Shown here piece after piece: positions 27,795 to 36,303 of a DNA stretch of 64,000 nucleotides. The notes under the pieces are model-generated. The model did not search any database, was not told where the DNA came from, and saw only the letters and a program-made list of their open reading frames with translations. The position numbers and the translations under genes are program-made. The stretch is taken from positions 25,695 through 89,694 of the forward strand of contig NZ_MRDH01000009.1 of assembly GCF_002008225.1 (NCBI RefSeq), written 5' to 3'. This stretch comes from Agrobacterium salinitolerans. GTDB lineage: Bacteria > Pseudomonadota > Alphaproteobacteria > Rhizobiales > Rhizobiaceae. Position 1 is the first letter of the stretch. The number at the start of each line of letters is the position of its first letter.

Positions 27795-28888
27795 GACAGG
27801 CGCTCCCCGGTAACGCCTTCACCGAAGAGCTTGGTATCACCGGCAGACCAGGAGAAAACCGTTTTCTGGCCGGGCTGAAGGGCGATGATGTCAGGCGACG
27901 GCTTGGTGATCGCCTCGATTTCCTCTCCCGACGACAGCACCGCGGCGACATTCATCTCGCGGCCGGTGAAGCTGACCTGCCTTATGGTGACAGGCAGTTC
28001 GATGCGGCCTTCACCATCTGTCGCAGGCGAACCGACGGTAATGGCTTCGGGACGGATGGCGGCAACGACCGTTCGTTGCGGCGCAATGGCGTCGGCCTGC
28101 GGCAACCCTACGCCGTGCCCGGAAATGGAGGTCCGCCCACCCGCACGATCCAGCGTCAGGAAATTGTTTGCCCCCACAAAGGAGGCGACGAAACGATTGG
28201 CGGGGTTGTTGTAAACCTCCCAGGGCGCTGCGGCCTGCTGGATGACGCCGCCATACATCACACAGACGAGATCGGACATGGCAAGCGCCTCCTCCTGATC
28301 ATGGGTCACATAAACCGTGGTAATGTTCATGGCTTGCTGGATTTCGCGCAGCTCGCGCCGCAGATCCACACGCAGTTTCGCATCGAGGTTGGATAGCGGC
28401 TCGTCCATCAGCAGCACTTTGGGATTGATGACGAGCGCACGCGCAAGGCCGACACGCTGCTGCTGACCGCCGGATAATTCATGCGGCATGCGCTTGGCGT
28501 AGGGAGCGAGCTGCACGATGTCGAGAATCTTGCCGACCCGTTCGCGAATCTCGGGGGAAGACGCCTTGCGCTGCTTCAAACCGAAGGCGATGTTGTCGAA
28601 GACGGAAATATGCGGGAAGACCGCATAATCCTGAAAAACCATGCCGACATCGCGCTTGTGTGCGGGCACATGTTCGATCGCCTGTCTTTCGATGCTGATA
28701 CTGCCGCTATCCTGCTGGTGAAACCCCGCAATCGTGCGCAGGAGGGTCGTCTTGCCGCATCCGCTCGGACCGAGAAGCGTAAAGAACGATCCCGAGGGGA
28801 TGGAGATATTGATGTCGGAGAGAGCGACGACATCCCGGTAACTTTTCTTGATGCTGGTAATTTCCACGGCGGCCATGTGCTGCTCCAT
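27791..28888 (-). CDS. ABC transporter ATP-binding protein (FbpC/PotA-like with C-terminal TOBE region)
   Basis: About 365 residues with Walker A GPSGCGKTTLL, signature [15 protein letters not shown], Walker B VLLMDEPLSNLDAKL and switch His in YVTHDQEEALAMSD, followed by a TOBE-like regulatory region. The frame opens at a TTG at 28924, but AGGA is six bases before the ATG at 28888, which is preferred. It drives the importer whose permease overlaps its stop codon. The family covers iron, polyamine, phosphonate and sugar-phosphate systems. Confidence 0.88.
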   Translation of the reverse strand: MEQHMAAVEITSIKKSYRDVVALSDINISIPSGSFFTLLGPSGCGKTTLLRTIAGFHQQDSGSISIERQAIEHVPAHKRDVGMVFQDYAVFPHISVFDNIAFGLKQRKASSPEIRERVGKILDIVQLAPYAKRMPHELSGGQQQRVGLARALVINPKVLLMDEPLSNLDAKLRVDLRRELREIQQAMNITTVYVTHDQEEALAMSDLVCVMYGGVIQQAAAPWEVYNNPANRFVASFVGANNFLTLDRAGGRTSISGHGVGLPQADAIAPQRTVVAAIRPEAITVGSPATDGEGRIELPVTIRQVSFTGREMNVAAVLSSGEEIEAITKPSPDIIALQPGQKTVFSWSAGDTKLFGEGVTGERLS

Positions 28889-28990
28889 GACAGATCCTGC
28901 ACGGCCCGTGACCACGCTGGACAAACGAAAAGCGAATTGTGAATGAAGTAAAGGGGGACGGTCGCCGCTGCGCCGTCCCCGGCAATTATC

Positions 28991-29983
28991 TTACTGAACG
29001 TCGAGCAATGTCTCGTTCCACTTTTCCATCAGACGCGCGCGATTGTCTGCAGCCCATTTGAAATCGTATTTCGCATCGGGAACATCGGCCAGCGGAACAA
29101 GCGCCGGATTGGCGGGAACATCGGTTCGAACCGAGCGACGACCCGCCTTCACCACGATTTCCTGCGCTTCCTTGGAGACGATGAAATCGATGAAAGCCTT
29201 GCCATTGTCAGCATTCGGCGCTCCCTTGACGAGCGCCATGCCGTCAGGCGCGATTGCCGTACCCTCTTTCGGATAAACGATCTCGACCGGCGCGTTGCCG
29301 AGCTTGTAGCGCAGCGCGGCATCTTCCAGCGTAATGCCAACGGCCTGTTCGCCATCGTTGACGAAACGCGGCACCGCGCCTGAAGAGGTGGAAAGAACAG
29401 AGTTGGTGAGGATGCCGGTATAAATTTCCCAGCCTTTTTCCTCACTGTCGAAATCCTGCAATACCGTTGCCATCTGAATATAAGCCGAGCCGGACTGATC
29501 GGCGCGGGCCGAAGAAATCAGGCCCTTATATTCCGGCTTTGCCAGATCGGCCCAGGACGTCGGAACGGGAGCACCTTTCAGGGCCTCCTTATTGACGATA
29601 AAGGCCGTGACGACAGCCGTGAAAGGCACCCAATTCGTGCTCGGTGAGAAGGCCGGGTTGATCGATGCAGCCTCAACCGGCTTGTATGGCTCGAAAAGGT
29701 CGGCGGAGAAATCGATAACCGTCCCGTCGACGCTCCAGATCACGTCGCCCGCCGGCTTGCCGCTCTCTGCCTTGATGCGGTTCATCAGCTCGCCCGATCC
29801 GGCTTTGACAAGCTCGACCTTGGTGCCGGTTTTCTTTTCGAACATGGGCAGCAATTCGTCCATGAGCTGCTGCGGGGCAGCGGAATAGACCACGACGCTG
29901 CCTTCGGCATGAGCGAAAGCCGCGCTGGCAAGGAAAGTCGCGCCGGCAAAAAGGCGCGCGAAAATAGTGCATGATTGACGCAT
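28991..29983 (-). CDS. Periplasmic binding protein of Fbp/Afu-type ABC importer
   Basis: A 330-residue type-2 periplasmic binding protein with a Sec signal (cleavage after AFAHA near residue 26). The mature start GSVVVYSAAPQQLMDELLPMFEKKTG is characteristic of the FbpA/AfuA/FutA/PhnS group. Classical FbpA proteins carry a C-terminal Tyr-Tyr pair for iron, and I do not see that pair. With a divergent ROK-type regulator and a phosphatase in the operon, a phosphorylated sugar or another phosphoester (as for AfuA) is more attractive than iron, but this is inference. The ATG at 29983 has GGAG upstream. Confidence 0.82.
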   Translation of the reverse strand: MRQSCTIFARLFAGATFLASAAFAHAEGSVVVYSAAPQQLMDELLPMFEKKTGTKVELVKAGSGELMNRIKAESGKPAGDVIWSVDGTVIDFSADLFEPYKPVEAASINPAFSPSTNWVPFTAVVTAFIVNKEALKGAPVPTSWADLAKPEYKGLISSARADQSGSAYIQMATVLQDFDSEEKGWEIYTGILTNSVLSTSSGAVPRFVNDGEQAVGITLEDAALRYKLGNAPVEIVYPKEGTAIAPDGMALVKGAPNADNGKAFIDFIVSKEAQEIVVKAGRRSVRTDVPANPALVPLADVPDAKYDFKWAADNRARLMEKWNETLLDVQ

Positions 29984-30104
29984 GAGGGGGCTCCGTTTTT
30001 TTGTTCCCTGACAGACCGGCCCTGCGACATGATTTTTTTTGGTTTTGCCTGCCGCTACCCGTTGTCTGCTATTTATTTTCTTTACGTAAATTAATTAGTC
30101 AAGC

Positions 30105-30118
30105 CGAAATTTATTTCG
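30105..30118. promoter_or_regulatory. Candidate ROK operator in divergent promoter region
   Basis: CGAAAT-TT-ATTTCG is a 14-bp inverted repeat with six-base arms, in the AT-rich 290-base gap between the ABC binding-protein gene and the ROK regulator gene. NagC/Mlc-type ROK proteins bind AT-rich palindromes of this general kind. Assignment is by position and symmetry only. Confidence 0.4.
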
Positions 30119-30273
30119 ATTATGACAATAAAATATCCCATTGAAAAACCACATTATTTCCTGTTTTTGACTTACAGCCGCCCAATTTCAATGCCAGTTT
30201 TTGCGGTGAAACGCGGTATACAATCGCGTAATTTTCGCTAATCATCAGGCATAATTTCTCGCGGGAGACTTGT

Positions 30274-31407
30274 TTGATCGATCTCGGCTACAATGAGCGG
30301 CGTCTGCTCGAGATTCTGCGCGGCAAGGGAAGCATGTCGCGCATCGAACTGGCGCGCGAAATGGATGTTTCCGCACCGACCCTTACCCGCCTGACGGCCA
30401 ATCTGCTGGAATCCGGCCTCATCATCGAAGCGGAGGAAGCCCGCAATGACGGCAAACGGGGGAAACCGTCCACAGCCATCGAAATCAACCCGAACGGGCT
30501 TTTCACGCTGGGGGTCTACTTCAATCCTGACGATCTGCGTGTCTGCGTGGCCGATCTCAATGGCACGATAAGACAGGAAATCAGATCGGAACTGGAGGGG
30601 CACAGTTTCGAGCACATTATGGAGATGGCCGAGGCGGCCGCCCGGCAAGTGCTTGAAAAAGCGAAGATAAGAAAAAAAGATGTGCTAGGCTGCGGCATCA
30701 GCTTTCCCGGCCATTTCAAGCGGGATCGCGGCCATGTCTTCCGCATCAAGCAGTTCGAAAGCTGGCGCGATATCGACGTCGACAAGGACTTTCAGCCCTA
30801 TTTCGATTTCCCGGTCTTTCACGAAAATGACGGCAATACCGTCATTCTTTCCGAACTCTATTATGGTGCAGGCCGCAATATCCGAAACTTCGCGATGATC
30901 TGGCTGACATATGGCATCGGTGGTGCGCTGGTGGTGCAGCGCCATCTCTATCGCGGCACCAATGGCAATGCCGGCGAGTTCGGCGGACTGTTTCCAAAAT
31001 CCCATCCCCGCCCCTCGGGACAGGACTTGTGCGACACTCTGGCTGCTCAGGGCGTCGCCATTCGACGTCTGAAGGATATTGACGAGAGTTATGCCGACCA
31101 TCCCGCCGTGGCGTCCTGGCTTGAACGGGCAACGGATCAGCTTCGCCTGCTTTCTTTGACAGTCGCCCGCACGATGGATCCGGCAGCCATCATTTTCGGT
31201 GGATCGCTGCCGGACTGGATTGTCGAACATATCGTGCGGCGTATCGGCTCTCTGGATATACTCGGCGAGGATTTTTTCGTCGAGCCGCCGGAGATACGCA
31301 AATCGATCATGAGCGACTTGCCTCACCTGGGCGCCGCCAGCATACCGATCTACCGCGCCATCACGCCCAGCTATTATTCCGGGCGGGCGCTGAAGGGCTG
31401 GGCATGA
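30274..31407 (+). CDS. ROK-family transcriptional regulator
   Basis: A 377-residue protein with an N-terminal winged helix-turn-helix (MSRIELAREMDVSAPTLTRL about 16-35) and a C-terminal ROK sugar-kinase-like domain with GYFNPDD-type start, GCGISFPG and an ATP-fold segment YGIGGALVVQRHLYRGTNGNAGEFGG (shortened). The usual ROK zinc motif CxCGxxGC is not visible where it should follow (the region reads LFPKSHPRPSGQDL), so its sensor domain is atypical. A TTG at 30274 with GGGAG six bases upstream is the start. It is divergent from the Fbp/Afu-type transporter operon and probably regulates it in response to a sugar-like ligand. Confidence 0.85.
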   Translation: MIDLGYNERRLLEILRGKGSMSRIELAREMDVSAPTLTRLTANLLESGLIIEAEEARNDGKRGKPSTAIEINPNGLFTLGVYFNPDDLRVCVADLNGTIRQEIRSELEGHSFEHIMEMAEAAARQVLEKAKIRKKDVLGCGISFPGHFKRDRGHVFRIKQFESWRDIDVDKDFQPYFDFPVFHENDGNTVILSELYYGAGRNIRNFAMIWLTYGIGGALVVQRHLYRGTNGNAGEFGGLFPKSHPRPSGQDLCDTLAAQGVAIRRLKDIDESYADHPAVASWLERATDQLRLLSLTVARTMDPAAIIFGGSLPDWIVEHIVRRIGSLDILGEDFFVEPPEIRKSIMSDLPHLGAASIPIYRAITPSYYSGRALKGWA

Positions 31408-31734
31408 CGCCTCATGGCCGTTACGTGCCCCAGTGTATTGTCCAGAAGAGCCTCCATCGTCCAGAAACGCCCCTGAATATAGAAGTCACCGCGCGATTCC
31501 GCTCCCTTTGTGTTAAATGAAATCGCCGCGTTGGCGTCGAAGATGGCGAGCAGGGCGCACGACCCGGCAAATTCTTTGGCGCTTTCGCAAACCACCCTTC
31601 CCACACATCACCACATCCAGCATGTCATTGCTTTTAGCCTCCATGGCGAATAGCGGGTTGAGATGACCTCCGGCAAAGGGTATCAGGTGCCACTCTCAGG
31701 CGGACCTTCCGCAAACAACAAGGCGCATCCTGAC
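31408..31734. other. Intergenic region between ROK regulator and MYG1-family gene
   Basis: No supported gene. A GTG-started minus-strand open frame of 76 codons (31374-31604) overlaps the ROK 3' end, but it has no ribosome site and no recognised similarity, so it is not called. The region probably contains the promoter of the next gene. Confidence 0.5.
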
Positions 31735-32661
31735 ATGATACCGGACTTCCTCGTCACCCATTCCGGTGGCTTCCATGCCGACGAACTGCTGTCGAGCGTT
31801 GTGCTGACGCGGCTTTTCCCACAGGCACGCCTGATCCGCAGCAGGGCGCCCGAATGGATCGCACCCGGCGCAGATCGCATCGTCTACGACGTCGGCGGCG
31901 CTTATGACGCAGCAAAGGGAGCCTTTGATCACCACCAGCGCGGCGCGCCGTTGCGCAAGGACGGTCAGCCCTATAGTTCGTTCGGACTGATCTGGAAGCA
32001 TTTCGGCCGCGATTATCTTGCCGCCTTTGGCGTTCCGGAAGACCATATCGAAACCATTCACGCCTCTTTCGATGCCAGCTTCGTGCTGCCGGTCGATCTG
32101 GTCGACAACGGTGCGCTCAGCCCCTCCACAGCTGGGCCGCTCGCGGGACTGACCCTGCCCGTCCTGCTCGAAACTCTGAAGCCTGTTTTCGACGAGACAG
32201 ATCCCGAAGCGGACAATCGCAGTTTCCACGCGGCGTTGGCCATCGCCCGCAGCTTCGTGGAGGCAAAGATTGCCAACAGCGCCGCGAAATTGCGGGCCGA
32301 GACGCTGGTAAACCGGGCTATCGCGGATGCCGGCGAGGGTCATATTCTGGAACTGCCGGTGGGCATGCCGTTCCGGCCCGCCATCGTGAAGGCGGGGGCG
32401 GACCATTTGCTTTTCGTCGTTCATCCACGTCACAACGACTGGTGCCTTACCGGCATTCGTCGCGCGGATGAAGGTTTTGAGCTGCGGGCGGATTTGCCGG
32501 CCGCCTGGGCAGGCCTGACGGATAAGGATCTGGAAGCGGTTTGCGGCGTCGAAGGCGCAAGCTTCTGCCACAACGGCCGGTTTGTCGCAGCGGCGAGAAC
32601 CCGCGATGCTGCACTGGCCATGGCGGCGTTGGCGGTAAAAGAGGCGACCGCAACCAAATAG
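31735..32661 (+). CDS. MYG1 family protein (DHH-type predicted phosphoesterase/exonuclease)
   Basis: About 308 residues of the MYG1/GAMM1 (UPF0160) family, better known in eukaryotes, where MYG1 is a nuclear/mitochondrial 3'-5' RNA exonuclease. Family motifs are visible: VTHSGGFHADELLSSVVL at the N-terminus (His and Asp metal ligands), VYDVGGAYD, FDHHQRG (the DHH signature), and SSFGLIWKHFG. I start at the ATG at 31735, because family members begin just before the THSGGFHADE motif; the frame continues upstream to 31663. It stands alone on the plus strand before a TRAP transporter operon, with no obvious functional partner. Confidence 0.85.
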   Translation: MIPDFLVTHSGGFHADELLSSVVLTRLFPQARLIRSRAPEWIAPGADRIVYDVGGAYDAAKGAFDHHQRGAPLRKDGQPYSSFGLIWKHFGRDYLAAFGVPEDHIETIHASFDASFVLPVDLVDNGALSPSTAGPLAGLTLPVLLETLKPVFDETDPEADNRSFHAALAIARSFVEAKIANSAAKLRAETLVNRAIADAGEGHILELPVGMPFRPAIVKAGADHLLFVVHPRHNDWCLTGIRRADEGFELRADLPAAWAGLTDKDLEAVCGVEGASFCHNGRFVAAARTRDAALAMAALAVKEATATK

Positions 32662-32987
32662 TGGCATGGTCGCCAATCAAGCGGCAAATCTGCATTGCCA
32701 AAGCCGTGCTTGTCGTCGGATGTCGGTGGCGCCGCCTGGGCGGTTTTGAGATCGCCGATCGCGATACTGACCGTACGCGTCGCAAAAACGCCTCCTGGAA
32801 CAAACAGCGGGAGGAGAAACATATGCTTGGATGTGGGTTTTGATCTTGCCCATACCCAGTTCTTGGTACGTCCTGAGAAGTTCGCCGGCGCGCGCCCTTG
32901 AGCATCGGGCCGCCGTGGTTATCCTGCCCGAATTATGGCGGTCACACACGTATTGAGGAATACGCGACCGCTTTCGGGGAGGATGTC
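32662..32987. other. Intergenic region before TRAP operon, with a 6-codon mini-ORF
   Basis: No normal-sized gene. A small stem (32732-32735/32740-32743) followed by TTTT could end MYG1 transcription. At 32823-32843 a six-codon frame (MLGCGF) follows a strong GGGAGGAG site. This looks like a leader peptide or the leftover start of a former gene. The TRAP operon promoter should lie here. Confidence 0.5.
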
Positions 32988-33536
32988 ATGAAATTTCTGT
33001 TGGCCGCTTCGCGTGCCATTGATGCCGCCAATGCAGCCATTGGCAAAGGTGTTTCCTGGCTGCTTCTCGCGGCCATTTTTATCAGCGCCGTCAATGCAGC
33101 CATGCGCAAGGCGTTTTCGATGAGCTCCAACGCCTGGCTTGAATCGCAGTGGTATTTGTTTTCCGCAGTGTTTCTGATCGCCGCCGCCTATACGCTTCTC
33201 AACAACGAGCATGTGAAGGTGGATCTGGTCTATGGAAGTCTTCCGCGCAAGGGGCAGCTGTGGGTCGATATTCTCGGGACCATCTTCTTTCTCATGCCTT
33301 TCTGCCTCATCACGGTCTATCTTTCCTGGCCGGTGTTTCTGCAGAAACTTGCGTCCGGTGAGGTTTCGAACAACACGGGCGGCCTCATTCAATGGCCCGT
33401 CTGGGCGCTGATACCGATTGGCTTCAGCCTGCTGGCCATTCAGGGCGTTTCGGAACTCATCAAGCGTGTCGCGATCCTGCGCGGCGATATCCCCGATCCG
33501 GTTGCAGCGGCTGACGCCGCCGCCGCACTGCTCTGA
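32988..33536 (+). CDS. TRAP transporter small permease (DctQ)
   Basis: A 182-residue protein with four membrane segments and the DctQ landmark ANAWLESQWYLFSAVFLIAAAYTL-type block (SSNAWLESQWYLFSAVF about 46-62), then NNEHVKVDL. GGGGAGGATGTC lies directly before the ATG at 32988, although the frame is open further up to 32898. It forms the membrane part of a tripartite sodium-driven importer with the next gene, 18 bases downstream. Confidence 0.9.
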   Translation: MKFLLAASRAIDAANAAIGKGVSWLLLAAIFISAVNAAMRKAFSMSSNAWLESQWYLFSAVFLIAAAYTLLNNEHVKVDLVYGSLPRKGQLWVDILGTIFFLMPFCLITVYLSWPVFLQKLASGEVSNNTGGLIQWPVWALIPIGFSLLAIQGVSELIKRVAILRGDIPDPVAAADAAAALL

Positions 33537-33554
33537 TCGAAGGAAACAACAACA

Positions 33555-35060
33555 ATGGCATTCATTGCGGAAAATCTCGCGCCCATCATGTTTGCGGCGC
33601 TCATCATCGTGCTTTTGCTCGGCTACCCCGTCGCCTTCGCCCTGGCCTTCGTCGGCTTTTTCTTCGGCTTTGTCGGAATAGAGCTCGGCCTGCTGCCAGT
33701 GACGCTGTTCCAGGCCATCCCCGATCGCATATTCGGCCAGATGTCGAATGAAACGCTGCTGGCCATCCCGTTCTTCACCTTCATGGGGCTCATTCTTGAA
33801 AAGAGCGGCATGGCGGAGGACTTGCTGGACACGATCGGCCAGCTGTTTGGACCGGTCCGCGGCGGCATCGCCTTCGCCGTCATCTTCGTCGGGGCAATTC
33901 TGGCCGCCACCACCGGCGTCGTCGCCGCCTCGGTTATTTCGATGGGCCTCATCTCGCTTCCCATCATGTTGCGCTATGGATATGACCGCAAGGTCGCCGC
34001 CGGCACGATTGCGGCTTCCGGCACACTGGCGCAGGTCATCCCGCCCAGCCTCGTACTGATCGTGCTGGCTGACCAGCTCGGCCGTTCAGTGGGCGACATG
34101 TACAAGGGCGCGCTCGTTCCGGGTCTCATGCTCGTGGCCGCCTATACGGTCTATATCATCGTGACCTCGATCATCAGTCCGACGAAAGTCCCTGCCCTGC
34201 CGCCGGAGGCGCGGACCCTGCGCGGCACCAAGCTCTTGCTCAAGGTCATAACCTCGCTGGTACCGCCGCTCGTCTTGATATTCCTCGTGCTTGGCACGAT
34301 CTTCCTCGGCATCGCCACACCCACGGAAGGCGGCGCTATGGGTGCTGTCGGCGCGCTCGCCCTTGCGCTTGCCAACCGCAAGCTCAATTTCGGGCTGATC
34401 CAGCAGTCTCTGTACGCCACGGCAAAGCTGTCGTCCTTCGTTCTGCTCATCCTGCTCGGCGCGCGCGTCTTTTCCCTGACCTTCTATGGCGTAAACGGCC
34501 ATGTCTGGGTCGAGCATCTGATGACGTCGGTTCCGGGCGGCGAGATCGGCTTTCTGATCGTCGCCAACCTGCTGGTCTTTTTCCTGGCCTTCTTCCTCGA
34601 CTATTTCGAATTGGCCTTCATCATCATCCCGCTGCTGGCGCCGGTCGCCGATGCGCTTGGCATCGATCTGATCTGGTTCGGCGTGATGCTGGCCGTCAAC
34701 ATGCAGACGTCGTTCATGCACCCGCCCTTCGGTTTTTCGCTGTTCTTCCTGCGGTCCGTTGCACCCACGCGCGCCTACAAGGACCGGATCACCGGACAGA
34801 CGATCCAGCCGGTCACCTCGTCCCAGATCTATCTGGGCGCCATTCCCTATCTGTTCATCCAGCTGACCATGGTCATCATCATCATCGCCTTCCCCGGCAT
34901 CGTGATGCACTACAAGTCAGGCGTGAAACAGGCCGATCCTTCCGCCGTCCATATCAATGTACCGATGCCGGGCGCAGGTACGGACGCCGATCCTTTCGCC
35001 AATCCTTTCCTGGCGCCGGGCAACAGCGCACCGAGCTTTGGAAAGCCGGGCGCGCCCTGA
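33555..35060 (+). CDS. TRAP transporter large permease (DctM)
   Basis: A 501-residue DctM-family carrier with about 12 membrane segments. Recognisable blocks are LLAIPFFTFMGLILEKSGMAEDLLD, GTLAQVIPPSLVLIVLADQLG, FLAFFLDYFELAFIIIPLLAP and MQTSFMHPPFGFSLFFLRSVAP (each shortened in the protein context). The last is typical of the mannitol/chloroaromatic or 2-oxoacid TRAP subgroup. The C-terminal tail (about 35 residues, Pro/Gly-rich) is hydrophilic. The substrate-binding gene follows after 68 bases. Confidence 0.93.
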   Translation: MAFIAENLAPIMFAALIIVLLLGYPVAFALAFVGFFFGFVGIELGLLPVTLFQAIPDRIFGQMSNETLLAIPFFTFMGLILEKSGMAEDLLDTIGQLFGPVRGGIAFAVIFVGAILAATTGVVAASVISMGLISLPIMLRYGYDRKVAAGTIAASGTLAQVIPPSLVLIVLADQLGRSVGDMYKGALVPGLMLVAAYTVYIIVTSIISPTKVPALPPEARTLRGTKLLLKVITSLVPPLVLIFLVLGTIFLGIATPTEGGAMGAVGALALALANRKLNFGLIQQSLYATAKLSSFVLLILLGARVFSLTFYGVNGHVWVEHLMTSVPGGEIGFLIVANLLVFFLAFFLDYFELAFIIIPLLAPVADALGIDLIWFGVMLAVNMQTSFMHPPFGFSLFFLRSVAPTRAYKDRITGQTIQPVTSSQIYLGAIPYLFIQLTMVIIIIAFPGIVMHYKSGVKQADPSAVHINVPMPGAGTDADPFANPFLAPGNSAPSFGKPGAP

Positions 35061-35128
35061 CAATCGGCCGGGCGCGAAAGCGCCCCCCGTAACAAACATC
35101 GCTGACATTCAATAGGAGGAGGTAATCT

Positions 35129-36241
35129 ATGAAGGTCAACCCAGGTCGCAGACAACTCTTGTCGGGCGGCGTACTTGCAGGAGCGGCTGCGGCTGCTTCG
35201 GCACTTGCGACACCCGCCATAGCCCAGTCATTGCCAACTATTCGCTGGCGTCTCACGTCCGGCTTCCCGAACAATCTGGACACGATCTATGGCGGCGCCG
35301 TGGTCATGGCCAATGCATTGAAGGCCATTACGGGCGGCAAGTTCGAAATCCAGGTCTTTCAGGCTGGTGAAATCGTTCCAGGAGCCCAGGCCATCGACGC
35401 CGTAAAAGCCAATACCGTCGAGATTTCCCATACCTGCGGCTACTATTTCACGGGGAAAGATCCGACATTCGCCATCGGTTCGACCATCCCCTTCGGCCTG
35501 AACGCCCGCCAGCAGAACGCATGGCTCTACCATGGCGGCGGCAACGAGGCTTACAACGAATTTCTTTCCGACTACGGCGTCATCGGCATTCCCGGTGGAG
35601 CGACGGGTGCCCAGATGGGCGGCTGGTATCGCAAGGAGATCAAGAGCCTCGAGGATATCAAGGGCCTGAAGATGCGTATTGCCGGCGTCGCCGGACAGGT
35701 GCTCGCCAAGCTTGGCGCGGTGCCGCAGCAGCTTCCGGGCGGCGACATCTATCCGGCGCTGGAACGGGGCACCATTGATGCCGCGGAGTGGGTCGGTCCC
35801 TATGACGACGAAAAGCTCGGCTTCTACCAGATCGCGCCATACTACTATTATCCCGCGTTCTGGGAGGGTGGACTGACGATCCACTTCTTCATCAACAAGG
35901 ACCAGTATGCAGCACTGCCTGATGAATACAAGGCAGCGCTCGACACCGCCTGCAAGGCCGCCAACATCAACATGCAGGCGCTGTACGACGTCAAGAACAA
36001 GGATGCGATCCGCTCGCTGGTTTCCAAGGGCACGCAGCTTCGCCCGCTGCCCCGCGATGTGCTCGACGCCGCCTATAAGGCGACCTTCGAACTTTATGAC
36101 GAGTACACCCAGAAGCATCCCGCATGGGCCAAGATCTATCCGGGCTGGAAGAAGTTCCGCGACGAGAGCTTCGAATGGTTCCGCGTCGCCGAATATACCT
36201 ATGACAGCTACGGCTATGCCATGCAGACGGCCGGCAAATAA
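35129..36241 (+). CDS. TRAP transporter periplasmic binding protein (DctP, TakP-like)
   Basis: A 370-residue DctP-family binding protein with a Tat-like signal peptide: twin Arg in GRRQLLSGG, a hydrophobic Ala-rich run, and AIAQS cleavage near residue 33. The mature protein starts LPTIRWRLTSGFPNNLDTIYGGA and has the LKMRIAGVAGQVLAKLG and GTIDAAEWVGPYDDEKLG segments of the TakP/LakP (2-oxo acid or lactate) subgroup. The Arg in KMRIAG would bind the ligand carboxylate. A very strong AGGAGGAGG site precedes the ATG at 35129. The substrate is probably a monocarboxylate or 2-oxo acid; this is inference from subgroup resemblance. Confidence 0.88.
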   Translation: MKVNPGRRQLLSGGVLAGAAAAASALATPAIAQSLPTIRWRLTSGFPNNLDTIYGGAVVMANALKAITGGKFEIQVFQAGEIVPGAQAIDAVKANTVEISHTCGYYFTGKDPTFAIGSTIPFGLNARQQNAWLYHGGGNEAYNEFLSDYGVIGIPGGATGAQMGGWYRKEIKSLEDIKGLKMRIAGVAGQVLAKLGAVPQQLPGGDIYPALERGTIDAAEWVGPYDDEKLGFYQIAPYYYYPAFWEGGLTIHFFINKDQYAALPDEYKAALDTACKAANINMQALYDVKNKDAIRSLVSKGTQLRPLPRDVLDAAYKATFELYDEYTQKHPAWAKIYPGWKKFRDESFEWFRVAEYTYDSYGYAMQTAGK

Positions 36242-36258
36242 GCAGGCATAGACTTTAC

Positions 36259-36290
36259 GAGGCCCCTGGATGGCGACATTCCGGGGCCTC
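36259..36290. terminator. Hairpin terminator between convergent TRAP and two-component genes
   Basis: Inverted repeat GAGGCCCC (36259-36266) and GGGGCCTC (36283-36290) with a 16-base loop, in the 62-base gap between convergent genes. It probably acts for both directions. Confidence 0.55.
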
Positions 36291-36303
36291 TGGCCTTTGG
36301 CGG

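Noticed and set aside
28991..29983. Ferric iron binding protein as a firm call
   Set aside because: The family includes iron binders, but the Tyr pair is not seen, and the ROK regulator and phosphatase context point to another ligand.
30000..30240. AT-rich stretch that might suggest a transferred segment
   Set aside because: It is limited to the divergent promoter region between two genes with ordinary codon use, so it is better explained as promoter and operator DNA.
31374..31604. Minus-strand 76-codon frame between the ROK and MYG1 genes
   Set aside because: GTG start without a ribosome site, overlap with the ROK 3' end, and no recognised similarity. It could be real but is not supported.
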